A stretch of DNA of 23,395 bases from DATJPD01 sp036394195 (GTDB taxonomy: Bacteria > Pseudomonadota > Alphaproteobacteria > CACIAM-22H2), in NCBI GenBank assembly GCA_036394195.1, contig DASWFO010000035.1:1-23395 (forward strand), given 5' to 3'. Under the pieces are notes generated by a model. It was not told where the DNA came from, searched no databases, and was given only the letters and a program-made list of their open reading frames with translations. Position 1 is the first letter of the stretch. Each line of letters begins with the position of its first letter. Below, one piece after another: positions 7,253 to 15,264 of the stretch. Both the position numbers and the translations under genes were made by a program.

Positions 7253-7897
7253 CTATCCGCCGACGGCGCCTTTCCACAGCGGCTGGCTCAGTTCCTCGGC
7301 GTAGTTCCTGAACATCAGATTGAACGACATGCTGATCCGATTGTGTTGGCTGCGGTTGCTCGGCACGGAATGCCCGAGCCACGCCGGGAAGACCAGGAGC
7401 CGGCCGGGCTTCACCTCGAACGTGACGATGTTGCCGTTATACGGCGTCAGTTCGGTGACCGGCGGCATCATGACCTGGGCCTGAATGCGCGGATCCTCGA
7501 ACGCGATCCGCCCTTCGCCGTCCGGGATGGACACGTAGTAGACGCCGGACAGGTAGTTGTTGGGATGACTATGCGACGGATTATGCCCTCCCGGCGGATT
7601 GACGTTGGCCCAGCACCCGGTCACGACGAAGTCGCGCGACTTGAGCTTGAGGTAGTCCGCGGCGGCCCGGCCCGACTGCTCGAACAGCTGGACCACCTCG
7701 GCAAATTGCGGCAGGCGGTGGAGATTGGTCTCGGTCTGCCAGTTGGTGCGGCCGGCCGCCAGCGGCGGCAGCGCGCCGGTCAGCGCCTCGATCTCCTTGA
7801 TCAGCCGGCCGTTCAGCGCCGCGGCATAGTCCGCCGTCAGATCGACGATCCAGACCGGCGTCGCGAAAATCTGCTGGGTTCCGGAATTTTGGATCAT
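7253..7897 (-). CDS. 2OG-Fe(II) oxygenase-like protein (TIGR02466-type)
   Basis: This 214-residue protein resembles the putative 2-oxoglutarate/Fe(II) oxygenases called TIGR02466. It opens with QQIFATPVWIVDL and has WANVNPPGGHNPSHSHPNNY (91-110 region) followed by LSGVYYVSIPDGEG. It closes with LLVFPAWLGHSVPSN and RISMSFNL. Candidate metal ligands are His109/His111 and His176, and Arg187 in 'HNRIS' is the likely 2-oxoglutarate anchor. The substrate is unknown. ATG 7897 is chosen because homologous-looking sequence begins directly after it, while the upstream in-frame extension is antisense to the divergent MobA gene. It lies opposite to, and inside, the molybdenum maturation block, divergent from the gene at 8025 across a 127-bp gap. 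Confidence 0.8.
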   Translation of the reverse strand: MIQNSGTQQIFATPVWIVDLTADYAAALNGRLIKEIEALTGALPPLAAGRTNWQTETNLHRLPQFAEVVQLFEQSGRAAADYLKLKSRDFVVTGCWANVNPPGGHNPSHSHPNNYLSGVYYVSIPDGEGRIAFEDPRIQAQVMMPPVTELTPYNGNIVTFEVKPGRLLVFPAWLGHSVPSNRSQHNRISMSFNLMFRNYAEELSQPLWKGAVGG

Positions 7898-8024
7898 GGC
7901 GGCCGGTATCGTACTTGGTTTCCCGGCGCATCGGTACCCAGCCGGTGGCGCAACCTTCCGGGTGCGTCGTCGCCGGCCAGGGCTTACGATATGGGGCTTA
8001 CCATACGGGGCATACGGGACTGAC

Positions 8025-9671
8025 ATGAAGTTCGGCGAAATCCCCATTGCCGAGGCCGAAGGCGCCATCCTCGCGCACGCGATCAAGCTCGACCGCACGG
8101 TGTTCAAGAAGGGCCGCGTGCTGTCGGCCGACGACGTCGCGGCGCTCGTGCGGGCGGGACACACCGCGGTCACCGGCGCCCGGCTCGATCCGGGCGACGT
8201 GCCGGAGGACAAAGCCGCGGCGACCATCGCGGCCGCCATCACAGGGCCAAATCTGACGCGCAGTGCCGCGTTCACCGGGCGCTGCAACCTCTTTGCCGCC
8301 GTGCCGGGCGTCGCCGTCATCGACGTCGAGCGGCTCGACCGGCTCAACCTGCTCGATGAGGCGATCACGCTCGCCACCCTGCCCGCCTACGCCCGCGTCG
8401 AGCCGCGGCAGATGGTGGCGACGGTCAAGATCATCCCGTTCGCGGCCCCCGCCGAGGCGCTGGCGGCGGCGCTCAAGGTGGCGGAGGACGGCGGCCCGAT
8501 GGTTCGCATCGCGGCGTTCCGGCCGAAGCGAGTCGGGCTGATCCAGAGCCGGTTGGCCGGCACGAAGGACAGCGTGCTCGCCGGCACCGTCGCGACGACC
8601 CGCGCCCGGGTCACCGCGCTCGGCAGCGAGCTTGTCGCCGACGAGGTCGTGGACCACACCGAAGCTGCGATCCAGCAGGCCGTCGCCCGCCAGCGCGAGC
8701 GCGGCTGCGACCCGATCCTGGTCCTCGGCGCCTCGGCGATCGTCGACCGGCGCGACGCCATTCCGGCGGCCATCATCGCCAATGGCGGCGAGGTCCTGCA
8801 TTTCGGCATGCCGGTCGACCCCGGCAATCTGCTGCTGCTCGGCAAGATCGGCGAGACGAACGTGATCGGCCTGCCCGGTTGCGCGCGCTCGCCGAAGCTC
8901 AACGGCTTCGACTGGGTGCTGCAGCGTCTCCTGGCGGACGTGCCGGTCACCCGCAAGGACATCATGCAGCTCGGCGCCGGTGGTCTGTTGATGGAGATCG
9001 CGACGCGTCCGCTGCCGCGCGGCGATGCCAGCCCCGCCCCGGCTGCCGCGGTGCCGCGGGCGCCGAAAATCGCGGCCGTGGTCATGGCCGCCGGGCGGTC
9101 GAGCCGGATGGCGCCCGCCAACAAGCTGCTGACCGACGTCGACGGCCGGCTGATGGTCCAGCGCGCGGTCGACGCCGCCCTCGCCTCCCAGGCGCGGCCC
9201 ATCGTCGTGGTCACCGGCCACGACGGCAACCGGGTGCGCGAAGCGCTGGCCGGGCGGCCGGTCGAGTTCGTCGAGAATCCGGATTTCGCGGCGGGGCTCA
9301 GCACCTCGGTGCGCGCCGGGCTGGCATGGCTGGCGGGCAAGGACATCGACGGCGCCGTGTTCATGCTCGGCGACATGCCGCTGGTGACCGCGCCCCATAT
9401 CGACCGCCTGATCGCCGCGTTCAGTCCGGCCGAAGGCCGGGCGATCTGCGTGCCGACACACAAGGGCAAACGCGGCAATCCGGTGCTGTGGGCGGCGCGG
9501 TTCTTTTCGGAGATGCGGGCGCTCGAAGGCGACAAGGGCGCCCGGCCATTGTTCCGCGAGCACGCCGACCAGGTCTGCGAGGTCGAGATGCCGGACGACG
9601 GCGTCCTGGTCGACATCGACACGCCCGAGGCGCTGGCGGCGCTGCGCCGGCCCCAGCAGCTCTCCGCATGA
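8025..9671 (+). CDS. Fused molybdopterin-binding (MoeA-like) and MobA/MocA-like cytidylyltransferase
   Basis: This 548-residue cytoplasmic protein has two halves. Residues ~1-330 contain a MoeA/MogA-like molybdopterin-binding region, with VLGASAIVDRRDAIPAAI near 233-250, GMPVDPGNLLLLG near 261-273 and VIGLPGCARSPKLNGFDWVL at ~280-299. After a Pro/Ala linker, residues ~348-545 form an NTP-transferase domain. That domain has the nucleotide-binding VVMAAGRSSRMAPANKLL at ~352-369 and FMLGDMPLV at ~446-454. The family transfers CMP to molybdopterin, giving the MCD cofactor used by CO dehydrogenase and xanthine-dehydrogenase-type hydroxylases (family knowledge), which fits the CoxD/CoxE/XdhC neighbours. 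A nicotine-blue or other NTP-transferase role is less likely in this context. ATG 8025 is preferred over an in-frame ATG at 7896, because the intervening peptide looks non-coding. CATACGGG is directly repeated at 8002-8009 and 8011-8018, just upstream. Confidence 0.85.
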   Translation: MKFGEIPIAEAEGAILAHAIKLDRTVFKKGRVLSADDVAALVRAGHTAVTGARLDPGDVPEDKAAATIAAAITGPNLTRSAAFTGRCNLFAAVPGVAVIDVERLDRLNLLDEAITLATLPAYARVEPRQMVATVKIIPFAAPAEALAAALKVAEDGGPMVRIAAFRPKRVGLIQSRLAGTKDSVLAGTVATTRARVTALGSELVADEVVDHTEAAIQQAVARQRERGCDPILVLGASAIVDRRDAIPAAIIANGGEVLHFGMPVDPGNLLLLGKIGETNVIGLPGCARSPKLNGFDWVLQRLLADVPVTRKDIMQLGAGGLLMEIATRPLPRGDASPAPAAAVPRAPKIAAVVMAAGRSSRMAPANKLLTDVDGRLMVQRAVDAALASQARPIVVVTGHDGNRVREALAGRPVEFVENPDFAAGLSTSVRAGLAWLAGKDIDGAVFMLGDMPLVTAPHIDRLIAAFSPAEGRAICVPTHKGKRGNPVLWAARFFSEMRALEGDKGARPLFREHADQVCEVEMPDDGVLVDIDTPEALAALRRPQQLSA

Positions 9672-9738
9672 GCCCGCCTTCGCTGAAGCTACGGCGGGCA
9701 CGCCCCGTGCGCCGAAGCTCCGGTGGGAGCGAAGGCGC
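9672..9738. repeat. Small palindromic element abutting the sufS start codon
   Basis: This is the whole 67-bp gap between the cytidylyltransferase stop and the sufS ATG. CGCCTTCGCT at 9675-9684 is matched by its exact complement AGCGAAGGCG at 9728-9737. Two alternative local hairpins are also possible: GCCCGCC (9672-9678) with GGCGGGC (9693-9699), and GCGCC/GCTCC (9709-9721) with GGAGC/GGCGC (9726-9738). The GGGAG that would serve as ribosome-binding site for sufS lies within the 3' arm of the last hairpin, so folding could hide it. It looks like a REP-like dispersed element that has become the leader of the operon. Confidence 0.7.
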
Positions 9739-10952
9739 ATGAGCTTCGATCACGCAGCGCTGCGCGCCGAGTTCCCGATTTTCGGATCGGGGAACGGCAG
9801 CGCTCTGCATTACCTGGACAACGCGGCGACCAGCCAGGTGCCGCGCACGGTCATTTCGGCCGTCACCAATTTCGAGACGACCAGCCGCGCCAATGTGCTC
9901 CGCGGCGTCCATCGCCTCGCCGAGGCCGCCACCGAGGCCTACGACCAGGCCCGGCGAAGCATCGCCCGCTACGTGAACGCGCCGGCCGAGGAGATCGTCT
10001 TCACCTCCGGGACCACCGGCGCCATCAACCTGGTCGCCCGCTCGTTCGGCGACACCTTGGCGCCCGGCGACGAGGTCGTGATCTCCGAGCTCGAGCACCA
10101 CAGCAACCTCGTGCCGTGGCAGATGTTGCGCGACCGCCGCGGCGTGGTGCTGAAGATCCTGCCGGTGACCGACGAAGGCCGCCTCGACGTTGCGGCGCTG
10201 TCGCGCGTCGTCACCCCGAAGTGCCGGCTGATCGCGCTGACGCATGCTTCCAACGTGACCGGTGCGGTGAGCGACGCGGCCCCGCTTGCCGCGGCGGCGC
10301 GCGCCGTCGGCGCCAAGCTGCTGCTCGACGGGGCGCAGCGCGCCCCGCACGGGCCTCTCGACCTGCCGGCCCTGGGGGCCGACTTCTACGCCTTCTCCGG
10401 CCACAAGATGTTCGGCCCGACCGGGATCGGCGTGCTGTGGGCGCGCCGCGAGCTCCTGGAGGCCATGCCGCCCTTCCTCGGCGGCGGCGAGATGATCCGC
10501 ACGGTGACGCTCGAGAAGACGACCTGGGCCGCCGTCCCGCATAAGTTCGAGGCCGGCACGCCGCCGATCGCCCAGGCGATCGGCCTCGGCGCCGCCGCCG
10601 AATGGCTGATGCGGCTCGATTGGCCGGCGGTGTCGGCGCACGAGCTGCGCCTGACCCAGCGCGTCCTGGACGGCCTGGGACGGGTCCGCGGCGCCAAGGT
10701 CGTCGGACCGTCCAGCCTGCAGGGACGCGTCCCCGTCGTCTCCTTCGCGCTGGACGGCGCGCATCCGCACGACATCTGCCAGATCCTCGACGGGTTCGGC
10801 GTGGCTCTTCGCGGCGGGCACCATTGCGCGCAGCCGTTCATGGAGCGCATGGGGCTCGGCGGCACCACGCGGGCGAGCATCGCGATGTACAACACCGACG
10901 CGGATATCGATGCGCTGCTGACCGGGCTCGACGCGGCGGTGACGCGGCTGTC

Positions 10953-10956
<4 letters not shown>
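9739..10956 (+). CDS. sufS: SufS-type group II cysteine desulfurase
   Basis: This is a 405-residue PLP-dependent cysteine desulfurase, matching the usual SufS length (~405-410). The N-terminus has HYLDNAATSQVP. ELEHHSNLVPW is at ~118-128, and the catalytic Schiff-base lysine is Lys223 in FSGHKMFGPTGIGVLW. The persulfide cysteine is Cys363 in RGGHHCAQP, a short-loop group II arrangement. It removes sulfur from L-cysteine and passes it to a scaffold, here most simply the SufU encoded immediately downstream with an ATGA overlap. No sufB, sufC, sufD or sufE is present in the window. Its position after the molybdenum cofactor genes leaves open whether its sulfur goes to Fe-S clusters or to the sulfido ligand of a Mo hydroxylase. 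The ribosome-binding site lies inside a palindrome. Confidence 0.93.
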
Positions 10957-11374
<418 letters not shown>

Positions 11375-11378
<4 letters not shown>

Positions 11379-13093
11379 CCGCGGCGGCACAGGCGCCCTT
11401 CCGGATCCGCCAGCTGCGGCTGGTGACCGGAAGCGTCCTGTTCTTCTACGTCACCACGCATTTCCTCAATCACGCGCTGGGCCTGGTCTCGCTCGGTGCG
11501 ATGGAGGCCGGACGCCACTGGTTCATCGAGTTCTGGCGGTTTCCGCTCTGCACGCTGGCGCTTTACCTGGCATTGCTGATCCATTTTCTGCTGGCGCTGT
11601 GGGCGATCTTTCAGCGCCGCCGCCTGCTCGACATGAATAGGACCGAAGCGCTGCAGCTTCTGCTCGGCCTCTGCGTCATCCCGCTGCTCGCCGAGCACGC
11701 GATCGGCACGCGGCTCGCGCACGCCGGATTTGGCGTCGCCGACAACTACGTGTACGTGCTGCTGTCGATCTGGCATCGGCACCCGGTGGACGCGCTCTGG
11801 CAGTCGCTCGCCGTGGTGGTCGCGTGGACGCACGGCTGCATCGGGCTTTATTTCTGGCTGCGCATCAAGCGCTGGTATCCCCCCGTCCAGCCCTATCTGT
11901 TCGCCGCCGCCCTCCTCATTCCGGTGCTGGGCCTGCTCGGCTTCGCCGAGGCCGGCGAGGAAGTCACGCGGATGGCGGCCGATCCGGAATGGCTTCGGCG
12001 CGCCCTCGCCGACATGCATTTGCCGGATCAGGCCGGCATCGACAAGCTCCAAGCCGCGATCAGCGTCATCTATTGGACCTTCGGAGGCGCTCTGGCCCTC
12101 ACCCTGACCGCGCGCGCGCTGAGGTCGCTGGCCGAGCGCCGGCGCGGCGTGATCCGCATAACCTATCCGGGCGGCCGCGACGTCGAGATCGTGCCGGGCG
12201 CCACCTTGCTGGAGGTGAGCCAGATGAGCGGCATTCCGCACGCGTCGGTCTGCGGCGGACGCGGGCGCTGCTCGACCTGCCGGGTCCGGGTGACCAACGG
12301 CATCGAGACGTTGCCGGCGCCCGCACCCGGGGAAAGAGCGGTGCTGGCGCGAGTCAACGCCGCCCCCAATGTCCGGCTCGCCTGCCAGATCCGCCCCTCC
12401 CACAACATCGCGGTCGTGCCGCTCCTGCAACCGACGGCCGGCCCGAGCGAGGCCTACGGCAAGGCCGCCCATCTGCAGGGCCTCGAAAAGGAGATCGCGA
12501 TCCTGTTCGTGGATCTGCGCAGCTTCACCCAGCTCTCGGAAAAGAAGCTGCCCTACGACGTCGTGTTCCTGCTCAACCGCTATTTCGCCACCATGGGCGA
12601 GGCGATCGAGCGCGCCGGCGGTCATATCGACAAGTTCATCGGCGACGGCGTGATGGCGCTGTTCGGCGCCGGCGAGGACAGCACGCCGGCGGCCGGCAGC
12701 CGCCAGGCGCTCCATGCCGCGCGGGAGATGGGACTGGGCCTCGAGGCGCTGAACCGGACGCTGGCGCACGACCTCGAGGCGCCGCTCCGCATCGGCATCG
12801 GCGTCCATGTCGGGCCGGCCATCGTCGGCCAGCTCGGCTATGGGCCGGCGATGTCGCTGACCGCGATCGGCGATACGGTCAACACGGCGAGCCGGCTCGA
12901 GACCATGACGAAGGAGTTCAGGGTCGAGCTGGTGATCTCCGACGACGTGGCGGTCCGCGCCGGCATCGACGTTTCTGCATTTCCGGTGCGCGAGACCGAG
13001 ATCCGCGGGCGCCGCGGCACGCTCCATGTGCGGGCCATCGCCCGGGCGCGCGATTTGCCGGACGCGGTGACGGAAATGGTCGCGGCGGGGTAG
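11375..13093 (+). CDS. Membrane class III adenylate cyclase with heme-type anchor and [2Fe-2S] ferredoxin domain
   Basis: This 572-residue protein has three parts. Residues ~15-250 hold about six transmembrane segments with buried histidines (His29, His33, His70, His108, His153), resembling a succinate-dehydrogenase-type di-heme b anchor. Residues ~258-350 form a plant-type ferredoxin domain, with CGGRGRCSTC giving Cys293, Cys299 and Cys302, and Cys337 as fourth ligand. Residues ~370-555 form a class III cyclase. Metal aspartates are in FVDLRSFT (Asp380) and GDGVMALFG (Asp424), the adenine-type lysine is Lys420, and IGDTVNTASR gives Asn503 and Arg507. The catalytic set looks complete and favours ATP. 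The layout recalls the CyaC-type redox-sensing cyclases known in rhizobia. The GTG start overlaps the sufU stop. It probably makes cAMP in response to quinone pool, oxygen or Fe-S cluster state (inference). Confidence 0.88.
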
Positions 13094-13115
13094 GATCGGC
13101 GCAGGGAGGAACGAT

Positions 13116-14174
13116 ATGCGCTGTCATCGGGTCCTGAGTCCGTTCGGTCCAATGTTTGCCGTCGTGCTGCTGCTAGTGGCACTGCCGGCGCGCGCCGATG
13201 AGCCGGCGGTGTCGAAGATCACGCCGGAGCTGGTCGCCGCCGCCGCCAAGGAAGGCAAGGTCGTCTTCTACACCTCGGTCGAGATCAAGGTTGGCGAGGC
13301 CATGGCCAAAGCCTTCCAGGCGAAATATCCGGGCATCACGGTGCAGACCGAGCGCTCCGGCTCGGAGCGGATCTTCCAGCGCCTCAGCCAGGAGACCGCG
13401 GCCCGCATCTACACGGCCGACGTGGTGAACAGCTCGGATGCGGCGCATTTCATCATGTGGAAGCGCGAGGGCTGGCTGGCGCCGGTCCTGCCGGAGGACG
13501 TGGCGCTGCACTTCCCGCCGGCGACACGCGACGCGGACGGCATGTATGCGCCGTGGCGGGCGACGCTCAGCGTCATCGGCTACAACACGAGCCTGGTGAA
13601 GCCCGAGCAGGCGCCGCGGAGCTTCGCCGACCTGCTCGACCCGAAATGGTCCGGCCGGATCGTCAAGGCCCATCCGGGCTACAGCGGCACGATCCTCACC
13701 GCCACGTTCCAGATGGCGCGCGACCTCGGTTGGGACTACTTCGAAAAGCTCGCCCGGCAGAGGGTGATGCAGGTGCAATCGGCCAACGAGCCGCCGAAGA
13801 AGCTAGCGCTCGGCGAGCGCGCGATCATGGCCGACGGCGTCGAATATCAACTGCTGATCGAGAAGGAGCACGGCGACCCGGTCGAGGCGATCTATCCAAG
13901 CGAGGGCACGCCGCTGGTGATCAGCCCGTCGGCGGTCATGAAGAACGCGCCGCACCCGAACGCGGCACGGCTGTTCCAGCTCTATCTGTTCACCGCCGAG
14001 GCGCAGCAGCTCCTGGTCGACATGGGGGCGCTGCGCTCGCTGCACGACCAGGTCAAGGAAGCCCCCAACCACACGCCGCTGGCGAAGATCAAGCTGATGA
14101 AGGAGGACGCCGCCGCGGTCGTCGACCAGGTCGACGACATCAAGACGCGCTACGCGAAGTATTTTGGGACTTGA
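13116..14174 (+). CDS. Periplasmic substrate-binding protein, iron(III)/AfuA-FbpA-like
   Basis: This 352-residue secreted protein has a signal peptide of ~27 residues (basic N-terminus, FAVVLLLVALPARA, cleavage before DEP). The mature part opens with KEGKVVFYTSVEIKVGEAMAKAF and continues with an FQAKYPGITVQTERSGSERIF-like stretch. It also has ADVVNSSDAAHF, ATLSVIGYNTSLV and a late PSEGTPLVISPSAVMKNAPHPNAARLF-like region. These are the lobe and hinge motifs of the extracellular solute-binding family that includes Fe3+ binders such as AfuA and FbpA. The ligand is not proven: canonical FbpA tyrosines were not verified, and phosphonate or other anions are possible. A strong GGGAGGA ribosome-binding site lies 5 bases before the ATG, and the gene starts 22 bases after the cyclase stop, so it may be cotranscribed. 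No permease or ATPase follows. Confidence 0.82.
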   Translation: MRCHRVLSPFGPMFAVVLLLVALPARADEPAVSKITPELVAAAAKEGKVVFYTSVEIKVGEAMAKAFQAKYPGITVQTERSGSERIFQRLSQETAARIYTADVVNSSDAAHFIMWKREGWLAPVLPEDVALHFPPATRDADGMYAPWRATLSVIGYNTSLVKPEQAPRSFADLLDPKWSGRIVKAHPGYSGTILTATFQMARDLGWDYFEKLARQRVMQVQSANEPPKKLALGERAIMADGVEYQLLIEKEHGDPVEAIYPSEGTPLVISPSAVMKNAPHPNAARLFQLYLFTAEAQQLLVDMGALRSLHDQVKEAPNHTPLAKIKLMKEDAAAVVDQVDDIKTRYAKYFGT

Positions 14175-14216
14175 GCCGAAGGCGCAGATCGAGCGCGCCG
14201 TCGCACCAAAAATAAT

Positions 14217-14345
14217 CGTCATCCCCGGGCTTGACCTGACAAGTCCGGGCATGACGACTTTTGCTTTTGGCTGCGCTGCGTCTGACTCGTTCAGATTGCG
14301 AAAAAGTCTAAACCGGACAGCCGTGGGCTTGACCCGGGGATGACG
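14217..14345. mobile_element. Small element with 13-bp perfect terminal inverted repeats (MITE-like)
   Basis: CGTCATCCCCGGG at 14217-14229 is matched exactly by its reverse complement CCCGGGGATGACG at 14333-14345, bounding a 129-bp non-coding segment. A second internal hairpin joins the left end to AAGTCCGGGCATGACG (~14240-14255) with two mismatches, and GGGCTTGACC-type sequence repeats at both ends. No transposase is present. Similar 'CCCGGGCTTGACCCGGGG' units are dispersed in alphaproteobacterial genomes (general knowledge). It lies between convergent genes, 42 bases after the binding-protein stop, where its internal hairpin followed by a T-rich stretch could also stop transcription. Confidence 0.65.
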
Positions 14346-14378
14346 GAGAAGCGCAACCGAAGCGGCTGCCCTAACGTA

Positions 14379-14897
14379 TCAAGTCCCCGTGCGCGGACCG
14401 GGTGTGCCGCCGCTGGCCTTGGCCTTGTCGATCGCGGCCTTGAGGTCGCGATATTCCTCGCAGCCGGTGCCGCAGAGCTGGGTGACCTTCTGGAGCTGCG
14501 CCTCGGCCTTCGGCAGGTCGTTCATCTCGACATAGAGCTCGCCGAGATACTCGTTGGCGCCGCGGTTGTTCGGTTCGATCTGCAGCGCGCGCTGGTAGTA
14601 CATGAACGCCGCCTGCGGGTTGCCGAGCTTGCGGTGGCTGTAGCCCAGGAGGTTGTTCGCGTCGGCGTCCTTCGGGTTCTCGCCGACCGCGCGCTCGAGG
14701 AGCGGCACGGCGCGGGCATAGTCCTTGGCGTTCACCGCGCGCTCGCCGTCGATATAGGCGCTGCTTTTCGCCGGCGCCGAGGGCGCGGCCGGCCCCGGTC
14801 CCATCGCGGCAGCCGGCAGCGACGCTGCGGCGAGGGCCACACCAAGGGTCAGCAGGGACGCCGCCAGGGTCGGCCGGAAAGTGTTGAATTCACGCAT
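14379..14897 (-). CDS. Periplasmic tetratricopeptide-repeat protein
   Basis: This 172-residue protein has an N-terminal signal peptide (FRPTLAASLLTLGVALAAASL followed by AAA), then a Pro/Ala linker. About three TPR units follow: ~47-80 (AVNAKDYARAVPLLERAV), ~81-114 (NNLLGYSHRKLGNPQAAFMY) and ~115-148 (EYLGELYVEMNDLPKAEAQL). Characteristic TPR positions (Gly/Ala/Tyr and the Pro ending each unit, ENPKDA and IEPNNR) are present. A CGTGC pair (Cys142, Cys146) after the last repeat could form a disulfide in the periplasm. TPR proteins scaffold protein-protein contacts, and no partner is apparent here. A consensus AGGAGG site sits 5 bases upstream of the ATG, so expression is probably good. It converges with the binding-protein gene across the MITE-like element. 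Confidence 0.85.
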   Translation of the reverse strand: MREFNTFRPTLAASLLTLGVALAAASLPAAAMGPGPAAPSAPAKSSAYIDGERAVNAKDYARAVPLLERAVGENPKDADANNLLGYSHRKLGNPQAAFMYYQRALQIEPNNRGANEYLGELYVEMNDLPKAEAQLQKVTQLCGTGCEEYRDLKAAIDKAKASGGTPGPRTGT

Positions 14898-15066
14898 GAA
14901 TACCTCCTCTACGGACGCGGATCAGGGAGCTCGATTCGCCCGCCAGGCGGTGACTATACGTCGGGCCCGCGGATGCTGGGATCACATCCCTTTGACCCAA
15001 TTTACCGGACCGGGCGAGGCTTTATTCCGCAGCTGGAACGCGCCGGCGCTTGCGGGAGCGCCCGCC

Positions 15067-15095
15067 TTGCTTTTGCGGACCGGGCCGTTTAGATG
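15067..15095 (+). promoter_or_regulatory. Possible sigma-70 promoter for tRNA-Glu
   Basis: TTGCTT at 15067-15072 and TAGATG at 15090-15095 are separated by 17 bases and would place the start about 14 bases upstream of the mature tRNA 5' end. The -10 match is poor (three of six), so this is only a positional suggestion. Confidence 0.3.
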
Positions 15096-15115
15096 ACTGC
15101 GCCTGACGGTCGTCC

Positions 15116-15191
15116 GTCCCCTTCGTCTAGAGGCCTAGGACATCGCCCTTTCACGGCGGTAACAGGGGTTCGAATCCCCTAGGGGACGCCA
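15116..15191 (+). tRNA. tRNA-Glu (anticodon TTC), CCA encoded
   Basis: The 76-base gene folds as a full cloverleaf. The acceptor stem is GTCCCCT (15116-15122) with AGGGGAC (15181-15187), and discriminator G plus CCA ends at 15191. The anticodon loop is CTTTCAC, with TTC at 15150-15152 on a TCGCC/GGCGG stem containing one G-U pair. The T-arm is AGGGG-TTCGAAT-CCCCT. The sequence is very close to the enterobacterial tRNA-Glu as recalled. It reads GAA/GAG codons. tRNA genes are common integration targets, and unusual, lower-GC sequence begins about 75 bases downstream. Confidence 0.97.
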
Positions 15192-15264
15192 TCGCGTTCT
15201 GCCGATCTCGGCATCTGAGCAAACCCGCGCCGCGCGCCCGCGACCTGGAATGTGCGGCTCGCCG

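Noticed and set aside
8002..8018. Tandem CATACGGG repeat just before the cytidylyltransferase gene
   Set aside because: There are only two 8-bp copies at 9-bp spacing. It is too short to claim a regulatory site without conservation data.
15168..15191. Search for a second copy of the tRNA-Glu 3' end as an attachment-site duplication
   Set aside because: No matching stretch was seen elsewhere in the window. An island boundary beyond the window remains possible.
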